64,000 nucleotides of DNA from Hymenopus coronatus (taxonomy: Eukaryota > Arthropoda > Insecta > Mantodea > Hymenopodidae), in contig CM060900.1 in assembly GCA_030762935.1 (NCBI GenBank), forward strand, positions 112,868,620 to 112,932,619. Direction: 5' to 3'. Below the pieces are notes generated by a model, which saw only the letters and a list, made by a program, of their open reading frames with translations, ran no database searches and was not told the origin of the DNA. Each line of letters begins with the position of its first letter. Position 1 is the first letter of the stretch. Positions 34,701 to 44,129 of this stretch are shown piece after piece. The position numbers and the translations under genes were made by a program.

Positions 34701-35899
34701 ATGGCCCCTAATCCTGCCCCTACCCTCTCCCAACTCCTCGTCTGCTCCTGGAACGCTAATGGCGTCCGGAGCAAACTCCGGGAAGCGGCTAACTTCCTTG
34801 CTCAACAGAAGGTGAAGGTGCTGCTGGTCCAGGAGACACATCTGCAACCCCACATGAGAGCGCATATTCCTGGTATGCGCTCTTACCGCACCGACCGACC
34901 AGACGGACACGGAGGTACGGCCATCTATGTCGCAGCGGAGATTCCACATCACTAACTTTTCCTGCCACAGATGACCAGACTGGAGGCTACAGGAGTACAG
35001 GTCCAAACGGACAGAGGTCCCCTGAACCTGTACTCTGTTTACCTGCCCCCACACCAACAGATCCCGCAAGCGGAACTCGACCAGCTCTTCAACTCTCCTG
35101 TCGCCACCATTGCGGCGGGGGATTACAATGCCAAGCACGTGGCATGGAACTCCTCCATCATCAACACTAAAGGACGACGCCTGCTCCGGTACACCACAGC
35201 CGGGGCAATCCAAGTACCCTCGCCCTCCTCTCCCACCATCCATTATGGCGACCGGCGTCCAGCTGACTGGCTGGACATAGCCCTAGTCAAAAACCTCCGT
35301 CCTCACCTACGCATTCACAGTGTTCCCGCACTCTCCTCTGACCACTACCCTATCCTCTTAGGATTCCCAGCTAAGCCCTTCTCCAAATCCCCCCCGAGAA
35401 TTTCCCCATCCCAGAAAAACTAATTGGCGAGAGTTCACGAAAAACTGATGGAGGCGAAATCGCCGCAGCTTACCCCCGCCTGCACCAACACAAACGACAT
35501 TGATGAGCTTGCCGAGTTCCTGGCGGCTGAGATGGCCTCGGCCGTCAAAGCCGCATCAACGAAACCGGCGACGCAAGTTTTTAGTGGCTCTGTCATCCCG
35601 CAGCGCATCCGTGCGCTGATAGCCACTAAAACAGAGCTTGTCGTCGGTACCAGCTGTCCCGCGAACCCAACCACCGCAGGGAAATCAGACGCCTCCAGGG
35701 GCTCGTCAACATCGAGCTGGCCGAGTTCTCCAACGAGAGGTGGGAGGCTCACCTCTCAAATATCCACACCGAGGATGGGTCTCCGTGGAAATCAGCCAAA
35801 GCTATGCTGCGGCTGCCTACCAGTGACCCACCCCTACGGCTCGGCCAGCAGACAGCCCAATCCGGCAGAGAAAAGGTGGAACTCCACGCTGCTCACGCT
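34701..35899 (+). pseudogene. element I ORF2, endonuclease part only
   Basis: The ATG at 34,701 opens a frame with VCSWNANGVRSKLREAANFL and LLVQETHL (N-terminal endonuclease motifs), GPLNLYSVYLPPHQQ, AAGDYNAKHVAWNS and SSDHYPILL (catalytic Asp/His region). Two in-frame stops (34,953 and 35,421) and a frameshift near 35,640 break it. It ends at the satellite junction before any RT motif. Related to the family of elements II and III by motif style but clearly a different family. Confidence 0.85.
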
Positions 35900-37681
35900 G
35901 GGCCTACTGAAGGTAATCATCAATGAAAAGGTACACAAGCAATTTTTATTAAAAGGGGAATTATAATAAGATTATTTCATGTTCTATTTTTTATAAAATA
36001 ATATATCTCATAAAGATTGGTTTTTAAAAGAATCCAGAATAATAAAGAAGAGAATGCGATAGCATGAATTAAATTGGACTTTGAAAATCCAAAGAATAGA
36101 AGTGTTTAGCACATAAGAAATGTTCAACTTAAATGAGCCATTACTTTTAAAAACCTCATTAAAGTTGACCCTTTAATACTTGCTTACCCACAGAGCACAC
36201 CTGCAAATGGAAAGAACAGCAAGTTTGAAACGAACACTTGTAACCCACAACTATTATATATTATGTATGCAGTATTTGCTACAAGAATTGTTGCAATTGT
36301 GTTCATTTACAACAAAAAGTACAATGTCATTATCCTTTGCATATTCCAGTTAGAAAAGTTCTGACAAAACAGTATTGCTTAAACTTTGTATTCGTGGTAG
36401 CCAAAATAGTCACTATTAAAAACTTAAATACGACAAAATAAGCGGGAGGGCTTAGGAAAAATCTCGGCGTATATCCCCTGGGCTTACTGAAGGTAATCAT
36501 CAATGAAAAGGTGCACAAGCAATTTCTATTAAAAGGGGATTTATAATAAGATTATTTCGTGTTCTATTTTTTGTAAAATAATATATTTCATAGAGATTGG
36601 TTTTTAAAAGAATCCAGAATAATAAAAATGAGGATGCGATAGCTTGAATTAAAGAGTATGGGAGTTTGAAAATGCTAAGAATAGAAGTGTTTAGCACATA
36701 AGAAATGTTCAACTTAAATGAGCCATTACTTTTAAAAACCTCATTAAAGTTGACCTTTGATACTAGCTTACCCACAGAGCACAGCTGCAAATGGAAAGAA
36801 AAGCAAGTTTGAAACGAACACTTGTAACCCACAACTATTATATATCATGTATGTACTATTTGCTGCAAGAATTGTTGCAATTGTGCACATTTACAACAAA
36901 AATTACAATGTTATTATTCTTTACTTATTCCAGTTAGAAAAGTTCTGACAAAACGGTGCTGCTTACACTTTGTATTCGTGGTATCCAAAATAGTCAATAT
37001 TACATACTTAAATACGACAAAACAAGCGAGAGCGCTCAGGGAAAATCTCCGCGCAAATCCCTTGTGCCTACAGAAGGTAATCATCAATGAAAAGGTACAC
37101 AGGCAATTGTTATTAAAAGGGAAATTATAACAAGATTATTTCATGTTCTATTTTTTATAAAATAATATATTTCATAAGGTTGGTTTTTAAAAGATTCCAG
37201 AATAATAAAGATGAGAATGCGGTAGCTTGAATTAAATTGGATTTTGAAAATCTAAAGAATAGAAGTGTTTAGCACATAAGAAATGTTCAACTTAAATGAG
37301 CCATTACTTTTAAAAACCTCATTAAACTTGACCCTTTAATACTTGCTTACCCACAGAGCACAGCTGCAAATGGAAAGAAAAGCAAGTTTGAAACGAACAC
37401 TTGTAAGCCACAACTATTATATATTATGTATGTACCATTTGCTACTAGAATTGTTGCAATTGTGTACATGTACAACAAAAAGTACAATGTTATTATTCTT
37501 TACTTATTACACTTAGAAAAGTTATGAAAAAACAGTGTTGCTTACACTTTGTATCCGTGGTATACAAAATAGTCAATATTAAATACTTAAATACGACAAA
37601 ACAAGCGGGAGGGCTCAGGGAAAATCTCGGCGCAAATCCCTTGGGCCTACTGAAGGTAATCATCAATGAAAATGTGCACAA
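35900..37681. repeat. ~580-bp satellite, block 2 (three units)
   Basis: Anchors at 35,900, 36,480, 37,064 and 37,643, so spacings of 580, 584 and 579 bp. Repeated 62-codon minus-strand frames in each unit are a by-product of the repeat. Block 2 ends inside a unit after GTGCACAA, where element II begins. Confidence 0.95.
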
Positions 37682-38192
37682 CCCCTTATCATTTCAGTTA
37701 TAGAGGGCCGCAGGGGCGCAGCGTTGTTTCATTCTTCGAGGTTTCACGGAGAGAGAAGGATATCCCGCTACAGGGGTTTCTGTTTCGGCCGGGGCTCACA
37801 CTCTCTCCCGAAACTCGAGAGGGCTGACATCTACTCTGGGCAGCAGCTACGGCACCACCTATCGGCGGATCTGGCAGCAGCAGCGGCAGGAGCCACGGCA
37901 GCATCCCCCCAGCGGCAACGCAGTGGGCATTCGTCCCTCTACTAGCTTGCAGCTCCGACGCCTGCGGGTGCTCGGCATCTATACAGCGGCAATGCAGTGG
38001 GCTCTGACCCCCTATTAGCTTGCCGTTCCGCCGCCAGTGTGCGAGCGGCCCTACAGACAGCTTGCTGTCATTTTGTAAAGAGCAGGAACACCCCTACTTT
38101 CCTACTCCTCTTCTACTGTCATCTTTCTTTTCATTGACCTGACAAGACCGACTGACAACGGAAACAGCGGGTCCGTAAGGCCAGAACCAAGG
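37682..38192 (+). promoter_or_regulatory. element II 5' leader, probable internal promoter
   Basis: GC-rich, no ORF, 511 bp from the element start to the ORF1 ATG. Non-LTR elements carry their promoter in this region. No specific initiator or downstream motif was assigned. Confidence 0.5.
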
Positions 38193-39914
38193 GTGAAGGC
38201 GATTGGCCTGAAACCTCCAGCCGATATGGCTCGCACAGGCGCCTCTTCTAAGGAGGTCCGGTCCTCTGCGGACGGCCGTAGGGCAACCGCACCTACCCTG
38301 ACCAGTGACGACGGGCAACAGCCAAACACCAGTCAACCTACTCCCTCACCAGAGACGGCCGAACCTTCGCGCAAGCGAAGCAGGACGTATATTGGCGGCA
38401 GCAACAGGCGCAAGCCATCTTCGCCTCACCGCCTCGTAGCGGTTGAGAGTGTACACACCAGTCAGGACCCCACCAGTCCTTACACCATCCCTATGCCCGA
38501 CTCCGACACCGAACCTGACGGGCCGTGGATAGCTGTCCACGCAGGGGGCCGCAGAAGCGGTCGTTCCTGCCCCAATCCAACCGCACCACCACAGGGAATT
38601 AACCAACCCCCAACCCAAGGGGGGCGCAAAATCCCGCCTATAGTTGCCGACGCTTTCCGCAACCACGTTGTGGTAATGAGAAAGCTGGCAACGAAGCTTA
38701 GGGGCCCCTTTGAGGCCCGGCGGAAGCTAAGGAAAGTCCACCTCCATACCTCCTCGGAAAGGGATTTCGAGGCAGCGAAGGCTGTATTACGAAACGAACA
38801 AATCCCGTTCTACAGCTACTCGCTGCAGCGGCCCTACGTGGAGCGTAGGATAATACGGGGCCTTGACTCCGACTGCATCCCTGAGGATGTCAAGGCGGCC
38901 CTTCAGGACGAGTACAACATCACCCCTACCTCCGTGGCACGTCTCAGTAAGACGGTGGCAACAGACGACGGCACTCAGCGAGTGCCTATGCCCTTATTCC
39001 TGGTCGTGGTACCAAGGGAACGCGCCCAGACAGTTCAGTCGATAGACGCCGTCCGTCGGCTTATCTTCACCGTCGTGCGTATCGAAAGATACCACGGCAA
39101 AGAGGGACCTGTGCAGTGCCATAGGTGCATGGGCTTCAATCACTCTAGCAGTGTGTGCGAGCGCAAGCTCGCATGCCTGCGGTGTGGTGAAGCCCATCTA
39201 CTGAGGGACTGCACAAAGCCCTATGAAGCTCGCCACTGTGTGAACTGTGGTGAGGCGCACGTGGGCTCATACAAAGGCTGTAAGGTGCGGAAGCGCCTTG
39301 TTGAGAGCCGCCGCGAAGGCCCCCAGGAGCCAGCTAATGTGCGCCCTGGGGTGTCCTTCTCCTCGGCACTAAACCGCGCTGAGGGAACGCTGCGCGCCGC
39401 AGAGGAAGCAGCAACTTCCACCCCCGCAGTCACTGCAGAGATTGTGCCAGCTCCGTCCTTGACGGAGACCCCAACCCCCCAACCTGGTCCGTCTACGTCA
39501 ACGGAGGAAGCCGCCCCACGCCCACGCCGGACTACTCCAAAAAAGAAGTCCAAGAAGAGAGAAAAGAAGAACCGCCGGGCGCTCGGGCAGTCGGGCCAAT
39601 CAGAGGCTCCTACCTCTGTGAGACCCGAGGCCACGCCCCCAGCACTCCAGCAGCTACCAGTGGCGGAAGCTCCAGCAGCTGCCGCCATAGTGCCGACTCC
39701 AGCAGCGGAGGCTCCCGCTGCACCTACCACCACAGCGGCCATCCCACAGGCGGACCAGGATGAACTTCAGGACCTAGCCCTGTGGTTCGGTGACCTCCTA
39801 CCTATACTGCGAAACTTCAAGTTGCAGTACAGTGACCCCAGACTCTTCCCCCTCCAGAAACACACCCTGTTCCTCGAAACCTTGGAGCAGTTGTACCCGG
39901 GTTCCGCTAAGTAA
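38193..39914 (+). CDS. element II ORF1: Jockey-type nucleic-acid-binding protein
   Basis: Intact 573-aa frame. The N-terminal ~150 residues are low-complexity with a basic PSRKRSR stretch that could direct nuclear entry. A folded region runs from about residue 160 to 305 (VVMRKLATKLRGPFEARRKL, RPYVERRIIRGLDSDCIPED, then VRIERYHGKEGPVQC) and resembles the PRE_C2HC domain of insect mobile-element proteins. Three zinc knuckles follow from residue 309: CHRCMGFNHSSSVC, CLRCGEAHLLRDC and CVNCGEAHVGSYKGC. The tail is Ala/Pro-rich with a KKKSKKREKKN basic patch. The protein should package its own RNA. The ATG used is the first in frame after the leader; an alternative is the MARTG Met at codon 12. 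The stop overlaps the ORF2 start. Confidence 0.9.
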   Translation: MKAIGLKPPADMARTGASSKEVRSSADGRRATAPTLTSDDGQQPNTSQPTPSPETAEPSRKRSRTYIGGSNRRKPSSPHRLVAVESVHTSQDPTSPYTIPMPDSDTEPDGPWIAVHAGGRRSGRSCPNPTAPPQGINQPPTQGGRKIPPIVADAFRNHVVVMRKLATKLRGPFEARRKLRKVHLHTSSERDFEAAKAVLRNEQIPFYSYSLQRPYVERRIIRGLDSDCIPEDVKAALQDEYNITPTSVARLSKTVATDDGTQRVPMPLFLVVVPRERAQTVQSIDAVRRLIFTVVRIERYHGKEGPVQCHRCMGFNHSSSVCERKLACLRCGEAHLLRDCTKPYEARHCVNCGEAHVGSYKGCKVRKRLVESRREGPQEPANVRPGVSFSSALNRAEGTLRAAEEAATSTPAVTAEIVPAPSLTETPTPQPGPSTSTEEAAPRPRRTTPKKKSKKREKKNRRALGQSGQSEAPTSVRPEATPPALQQLPVAEAPAAAAIVPTPAAEAPAAPTTTAAIPQADQDELQDLALWFGDLLPILRNFKLQYSDPRLFPLQKHTLFLETLEQLYPGSAK

Positions 39915-39916
39915 TG
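39912..39916 (+). promoter_or_regulatory. TAATG stop-start overlap between ORF1 and ORF2
   Basis: ORF1 stops with TAA, and its last A is the A of the ORF2 ATG. The same arrangement occurs in element III at 61,234-61,238. An identical UAAUG junction is known to allow termination-reinitiation in the insect R1-clade element SART1, so translation of ORF2 here is probably coupled to ORF1. Confidence 0.75.
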
Positions 39917-40555
39917 GCCTCTAGATTCGTTCGGAGACCATTGCGACTCGCGTACTGGAACGTGAACGGCATCCGGTGACAACGCCCAGGCGTCCTTGAG
40001 TTTGTACAATCGTACGGAATTGACATCCTGATGGTTTGCGAAACCCATCTGGATGCTGTTACTGACTTCTCGCTGCCTAGTTACGTCACCCATCGGTCCG
40101 ATCGGGTCGGCCGACAGGGTGGCGGTACATCTATCTTCATTAAGAACCACATAACCCATTCTCCTGTCCAACTCCCAGCACTACAGCACGTGGAGGCCTG
40201 TGCAATCCGGCTTGCCGTCGGCGGGCTAGACGCGCTGCTGATAGCTGCATATGACCCACCAAACCACCGCTTCCGACCATGACCCTGTCGTGGTGGATAC
40301 AACCGAGACCGTATCAGCTCTGGTAAAACCAGACTGGATAAATGAGATCGACTGGGACGCAGCCGTCCTAGACCTAAACCAAACCGTGGACCCGCGACCG
40401 CGCATCGATTCCATCGAAGCGCTGGAAGCGGCAGCCACGGCCTTCTCCCGACAACTCCTGAATGTGGTACGCGCGCATACGTATCGCATCCCATCTAACA
40501 AACCTAACCCGAGAACCATATCTAATGAACTCCGTCAGCTGCTAAAAGCTAAGGC
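39914..40555 (+). pseudogene. element II ORF2, early stop, deletion and truncation
   Basis: Compared with element III, codon 22 is TGA (39,977-39,979) where III has GGA. A 275-bp deletion lies at 40,274 with a 3-bp TCC microhomology, which removes most of the endonuclease core and shifts the frame. The sequence ends at the mitochondrial junction. Remaining pieces: YWNVNGIR, VCETHLDAVTDFSLPSYV, and a post-endonuclease segment with PDWINEIDWDAAVLDLNQ. Confidence 0.9.
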
Positions 40556-40593
40556 TTATATATATTAAATTCTTATTATATATACTTACAGTA

Positions 40594-40663
40594 TATTTTT
40601 ATACTCATAGATTCCATTTTTTAAGAGAATTAAAAAAAAATGGAATCTATGAGTATAAAAATA
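40594..40663. other. 29-bp perfect stem-loop, candidate replication origin structure
   Basis: Arms 40,594-40,622 and 40,635-40,663 are exact reverse complements with a 12-nt loop. Insect control regions often have a stem-loop tied to the replication origin; here its role as such is inferred. Confidence 0.7.
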
Positions 40664-40767
40664 ACTAAAAGTATATAAATAGGACCAATGTTTTTCTTTA
40701 TTCCTAAAAGTTTGAATTTTGGGCAAAAATTCTTTTTTAGGTAGGAAAGGCCTTTGTTTATTTTTAC

Positions 40768-40862
40768 TTAATTCACCTCTTTCTTACTGATTTAATTCAC
40801 CTCTTTCTTACTGATCCAACTCACCTCTTTCTTACTGATCCAATTCACCTCTTTCTTACTGA
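40768..40862. repeat. four ~24-bp tandem units in control region
   Basis: Unit close to TTCACCTCTTTCTTACTGA preceded by a variable CCAA/TTAA. Minor differences between units. Confidence 0.9.
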
Positions 40863-40874
40863 AAAGGGAGAAGA

Positions 40875-41677
40875 AGAGTTTTATTCTTGCTTAAATTTGT
40901 TCATTATTACTATACTCTATATGTAAATTTATGTATTTTGAAATTTCTAGAGGGGATTTAAAATTATTAAGTGGCGTAGCAGTAGATAATTTTATTGATA
41001 TTAAATTAGTTTAGATTTAGTAAATGTATTATTTTAAGGTTTGGTAAAGGTTGTGCCAGCATCCGCGGTTAGACAGCAAAATCAAATGAGCATTATTGGT
41101 TCTTAAGTAATTAATATTATTTTTAATATAATAATTGGGATAATTTAGGGTGAAATTTATATTATTTTGAGGTGTTATATGAGTATTAATAGTATGATTT
41201 TTATGAAATTAAAGATATAAACTAGGATTAGATACCCTATTATTTTTATTGTAAATTTTTATACTAGAGTATTAATAGATATGATCTTTAAACTTAAAGA
41301 ATTTGACGGTTTTATAGTCTATTTAGAGGAATCTGTTATGTAATCGATAATCCACGTTGAACCTTACTTATGTTAAGTTTTTGTATACCGCTGTTTAAGA
41401 AAATACTTTCGGGTAATTTTCTGGAAATATTATTAATTAATATTTCAAGTCAAGGTGCAGTTATATATAAGTTGAATAATGGATTACAATAAATTTTATT
41501 TATAATATGGATTATTATTGAAAATATAATTTGAAGGTAGATTTAATTGTAATTTTATGAAGATTAATAAAATCATCATAGCTCTATAATGTGTACACAT
41601 CGCCCGTCACTCTCGTTATAAGACGAGATAAGTCGTAACAAAGTAGGTGTATCGGAAGATGTACCTAGAATGGTTTA
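40875..41677 (+). rRNA. rrnS: 12S ribosomal RNA (NUMT copy)
   Basis: Conserved small-subunit blocks in order: GTGCCAGCATCCGCGGTTA near 41,052, AACTAGGATTAGATACCC near 41,222, and GTACACATCGCCCGTCAC near 41,592, with the 3' end just before tRNA-Val. The 5' end is estimated from the AGTTTTATTCTTGCTTAA block. About 800 nt, the usual insect length, with no large indel noticed. Confidence 0.9.
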
Positions 41678-41746
41678 CAGATTAAACTTAAAGTTAAGAT
41701 TTTCATTTACACTGAAGCTGTTAATCGTGCAATTCGATGTAATCTG
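41678..41746 (+). tRNA. trnV: tRNA-Val (UAC), NUMT copy
   Basis: Acceptor arms CAGATTA and TAATCTG pair perfectly. The anticodon arm TTTCA-TTTACAC-TGAAG has anticodon TAC. Lies between 12S and 16S. Confidence 0.9.
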
Positions 41747-43025
41747 AAATTAATAGAATTGTTTAGTTATTAAGTTTATTTTATATATTTAAATTGAATA
41801 AATTTATGTTTTTGTAGAATGAATTGATAAAATTATTTTTACTATAGTAAATTGATACTGTGGAGGAAATTAAAAGATGATGTTATAATTAATTGAAGGT
41901 AATTTTATTAATTGTATCTTGTGTATCAGAGTATATTAAAATGAATTATTAATTTTTTTTGTCTCGAATTTAAGAGATTTAATTTAGTATTTTAGTTATT
42001 GGTAATGAAATGTTTATCGTTTTTAAGGATATCTAGTTTTTTAATAAACGAATTTAATTCGGGAAATATTTTAATTATTTTTTATTTGATTGTTAGAATA
42101 TAAAGTATTTCTAATTTTATAGGGGAATAGCTTTTTAAAAAATAAGATTATAATAAGATTTTTATATTAGGATTATATGAATTTAGAATTTGTTATTATT
42201 TTAAGGATGTTAAAATTTAATTCTTATTTTATTTTAATTTTTATTTAATTTTTTATTAAAATATTAGATAAAATTTTATAGTTTTGGAAAAAATGATTTA
42301 ATTAGTAAAATGTTTAATTTATATTATGATAAATTATTTATATATAAATGTAAAGAATTAGGCAAATATTTTGCTCACCTGTTTATTAAAAACATGGTTT
42401 CTTGGTATATTTAAGAGATCTAACCTACCCACTGAAAATTTTTTGAAGGGCCGCGGTATATTGACTGTGCGAAGGTAGCATAATCATTAGTCTTTTAATT
42501 GAAGGCTTGTATGAATGGTTGAATGAGGTGAATTCTGTTTTATATTTATTAAATTGAATTTAGATTTTAAGTAAAAAGACTTAAATGTTATTAAGGGACG
42601 AGAAGACCCTATAGAGTTTAATAAATGTATAGATTATTTGAGTTAATAAGTAATTTAAATTATTGTAAAATTTATTTGATTGGGGTGATTAAAAGATAAG
42701 TAAAACTCTTTTAAGATTTAATATAATGATTAGTTGAATGATCCATTGATAATGATTAAAAGATTAAATTACCTTAGGGATAACAGCATAATTTTTTTTA
42801 AGAGTTCTTATTGAAAGGAAAGATTGTGACCTCGATGTTGGATTAAGATTAGTTATGGGTGTAGATGTTCATAAACTAGGTCTGTTCGACCTTTAAAATC
42901 TTACATGATCTGAGTTTAAACCGGCGTGAGCCAGGTTGGTTTCTATCTTTAATAATGTTAGATATCTTAGTACGAGAGGACCAGATATTTAAAATAATTT
43001 TAATTGAAATTGAATTTTATTAATT
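41747..43025 (+). rRNA. rrnL: 16S ribosomal RNA (NUMT copy)
   Basis: Large-subunit blocks: ACTGTGCGAAGGTAGCATAA near 42,464, AGGGATAACAGCATAA near 42,777, GACCTCGATGTTGGATTAAG near 42,828, AGGTCTGTTCGACCTTTAAA near 42,879 and TAGTACGAGAGGACCAG near 42,969. Limits are taken from the flanking tRNAs. Confidence 0.9.
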
Positions 43026-43087
43026 TGACTATTTTGGCAGAACAGAGTGTAACAGATTTAGAATCTGTAAATATGATAAAATAATCA
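43026..43087 (+). tRNA. trnL1: tRNA-Leu (UAG), NUMT copy
   Basis: Anticodon arm ACAGA-TTTAGAA-TCTGT gives anticodon TAG. The acceptor TGACTAT/ATAATCA pairs at six of seven positions. Between 16S and ND1 as expected. Confidence 0.85.
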
Positions 43088-43096
43088 TAAGTGTAA

Positions 43097-44036
43097 ATGA
43101 TAAAGGAATTATTAATATTAATTTTAGTAGGTTTAATTTTAATTATTTTTGTTATAGTTGGTGTGGCTTTTTTTACTTTATTGGAGCGTAGGGTATTAGG
43201 ATATATTCATCTTCGTAAAGGACCTAATAAAGTAGGATTTATAGGAATTTTACAACCTTTTAGTGATGCTATTAAATTATTTTGTAGGGAACATATGAAT
43301 CCTTTAGTATCTAATTATTTATTATATTATATTTGTCCTATTTTTTCTTTATTTTTATCTTTAATTTTATGAAGTTTAATGCCTTATATAAGAGGGTTAT
43401 ATACTTTTAATTTGGGGTTTTTTTTTTTTTTTTTTTTTGGTTTGTACAAGTATAGGAGTATATACAGTAATGTTGGCTGGTTGATCTTCTAATTCTAGTT
43501 ATGCGTTATTAGGAGGTTTACGTGCAGTAGCACAAACTATTTCTTATGAAGTAAGACTGGCTTTAATTTTATTATCATTTATTTTTTTAATTAGAAGATA
43601 TTCTTTATTAGATTTTTTTTATTATCAAATGGGTATATGATTTCTTTTTTTGTGTTTACCTTTATGTAATGTATGGTTTGTTTCTTGTCTTGCTGAAACA
43701 AATCGTAGAACATTTGATTTTGCTGAAGGGGAATCTGAATTAGTATCAGGATTTAATGTTGAATATGGAAGAGGTGGTTTTGCCTTAATTTTTTTAAGAG
43801 AATATTCTAGAATTTTATTTATAAGAATATTAATATGTGTTATTTTTCTTGGGTCTGATTTAAATTCTTTTATACTTTATTTAAAACTGATTTTTATTGC
43901 TTTTTTATATGTATGAGTGCGAGGGACATTACCTCGATATCGATATGATAAGTTGATATATTTGGCATGAAGGAGATTTTTACCTTTATCATTAAATTTT
44001 TTATTTTTATATTTGGGATTAAAAATTTTCTTTTAA
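43097..44036 (+). pseudogene. nad1: ND1 (NADH dehydrogenase subunit 1), frameshifted
   Basis: The N-terminal frame has the [18 protein letters not shown] signature. After a run of 21 T (43,418-43,438) the frame changes, and the C-terminal part with [20 protein letters not shown] and the GTLPRYRYDKL segment continues to TAA at 44,034-44,036. TGA codons inside are Trp in the mitochondrial code. Complex I membrane subunit in the living mitochondrion; not translatable here. The T-run is also a site prone to sequencing error. Confidence 0.9.
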
Positions 44037-44055
44037 GGGTTTAGTTAAGTATTAA

Positions 44056-44124
44056 AGTTAATAAGGGAATTAAACCCTTTCATTATGATTTCAAGACATA
44101 AGCTTATTCATTAAGTTTATAACT
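44056..44124 (-). tRNA. trnS2: tRNA-Ser (UGA), NUMT copy
   Basis: On the minus strand a TGTCTTGAAATCA anticodon region gives TGA, with a D-arm CTTAATGAATAAG and a GGGTTTAATTCCC T-arm. Position between ND1 and CytB fits. The acceptor is weak at two positions. Confidence 0.8.
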
Positions 44125-44129
44125 GAATA

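Larger units (their letters stand above)
31905..35899 (+). mobile_element. Jockey-type element I, scrambled and 3'-truncated
   Basis: GC-rich insertion between two satellite units. TGGGCCTAC precedes it (31,896-31,904) and follows it (35,899-35,907). Content in order: a 3'-end-like piece with CT repeat and A-tract (31,905-32,303), a 5' leader, ORF1 with zinc knuckles, and the endonuclease part of ORF2. RT is absent. Loss of the 3' half is not what target-primed insertion normally produces, so recombination is likely. The 9-bp repeat may be a target duplication or simply the satellite sequence shared by recombination. Confidence 0.75.
37682..40555 (+). mobile_element. Jockey-clade element II, cut by the NUMT
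   Basis: Starts CCCCTTATCATTTCAG directly after the satellite base run GTGCACAA. Its leader (37,682-38,192) shows no difference that I can find from element III (53,129-53,639), and the shared ORF1 part differs at about 8 of 977 positions. It ends abruptly at 40,555 in ORF2, where mitochondrial sequence starts. The rest of ORF2 and the 3' UTR are nowhere in the window, so NUMT capture came with loss of DNA. Confidence 0.9.
40556..40874. other. part of the mitochondrial control region (in NUMT)
   Basis: AT-rich non-coding sequence next to 12S. It contains a perfect 29-bp hairpin and four tandem ~24-bp units. Only the 12S-proximal part is present. Confidence 0.75.

Noticed and set aside
33300..35243. 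Long minus-strand ORFs opposite element I (for example 34,665-35,243)
   Set aside because: Shadow frames of GC-rich ORF1/ORF2 sequence; no domain.
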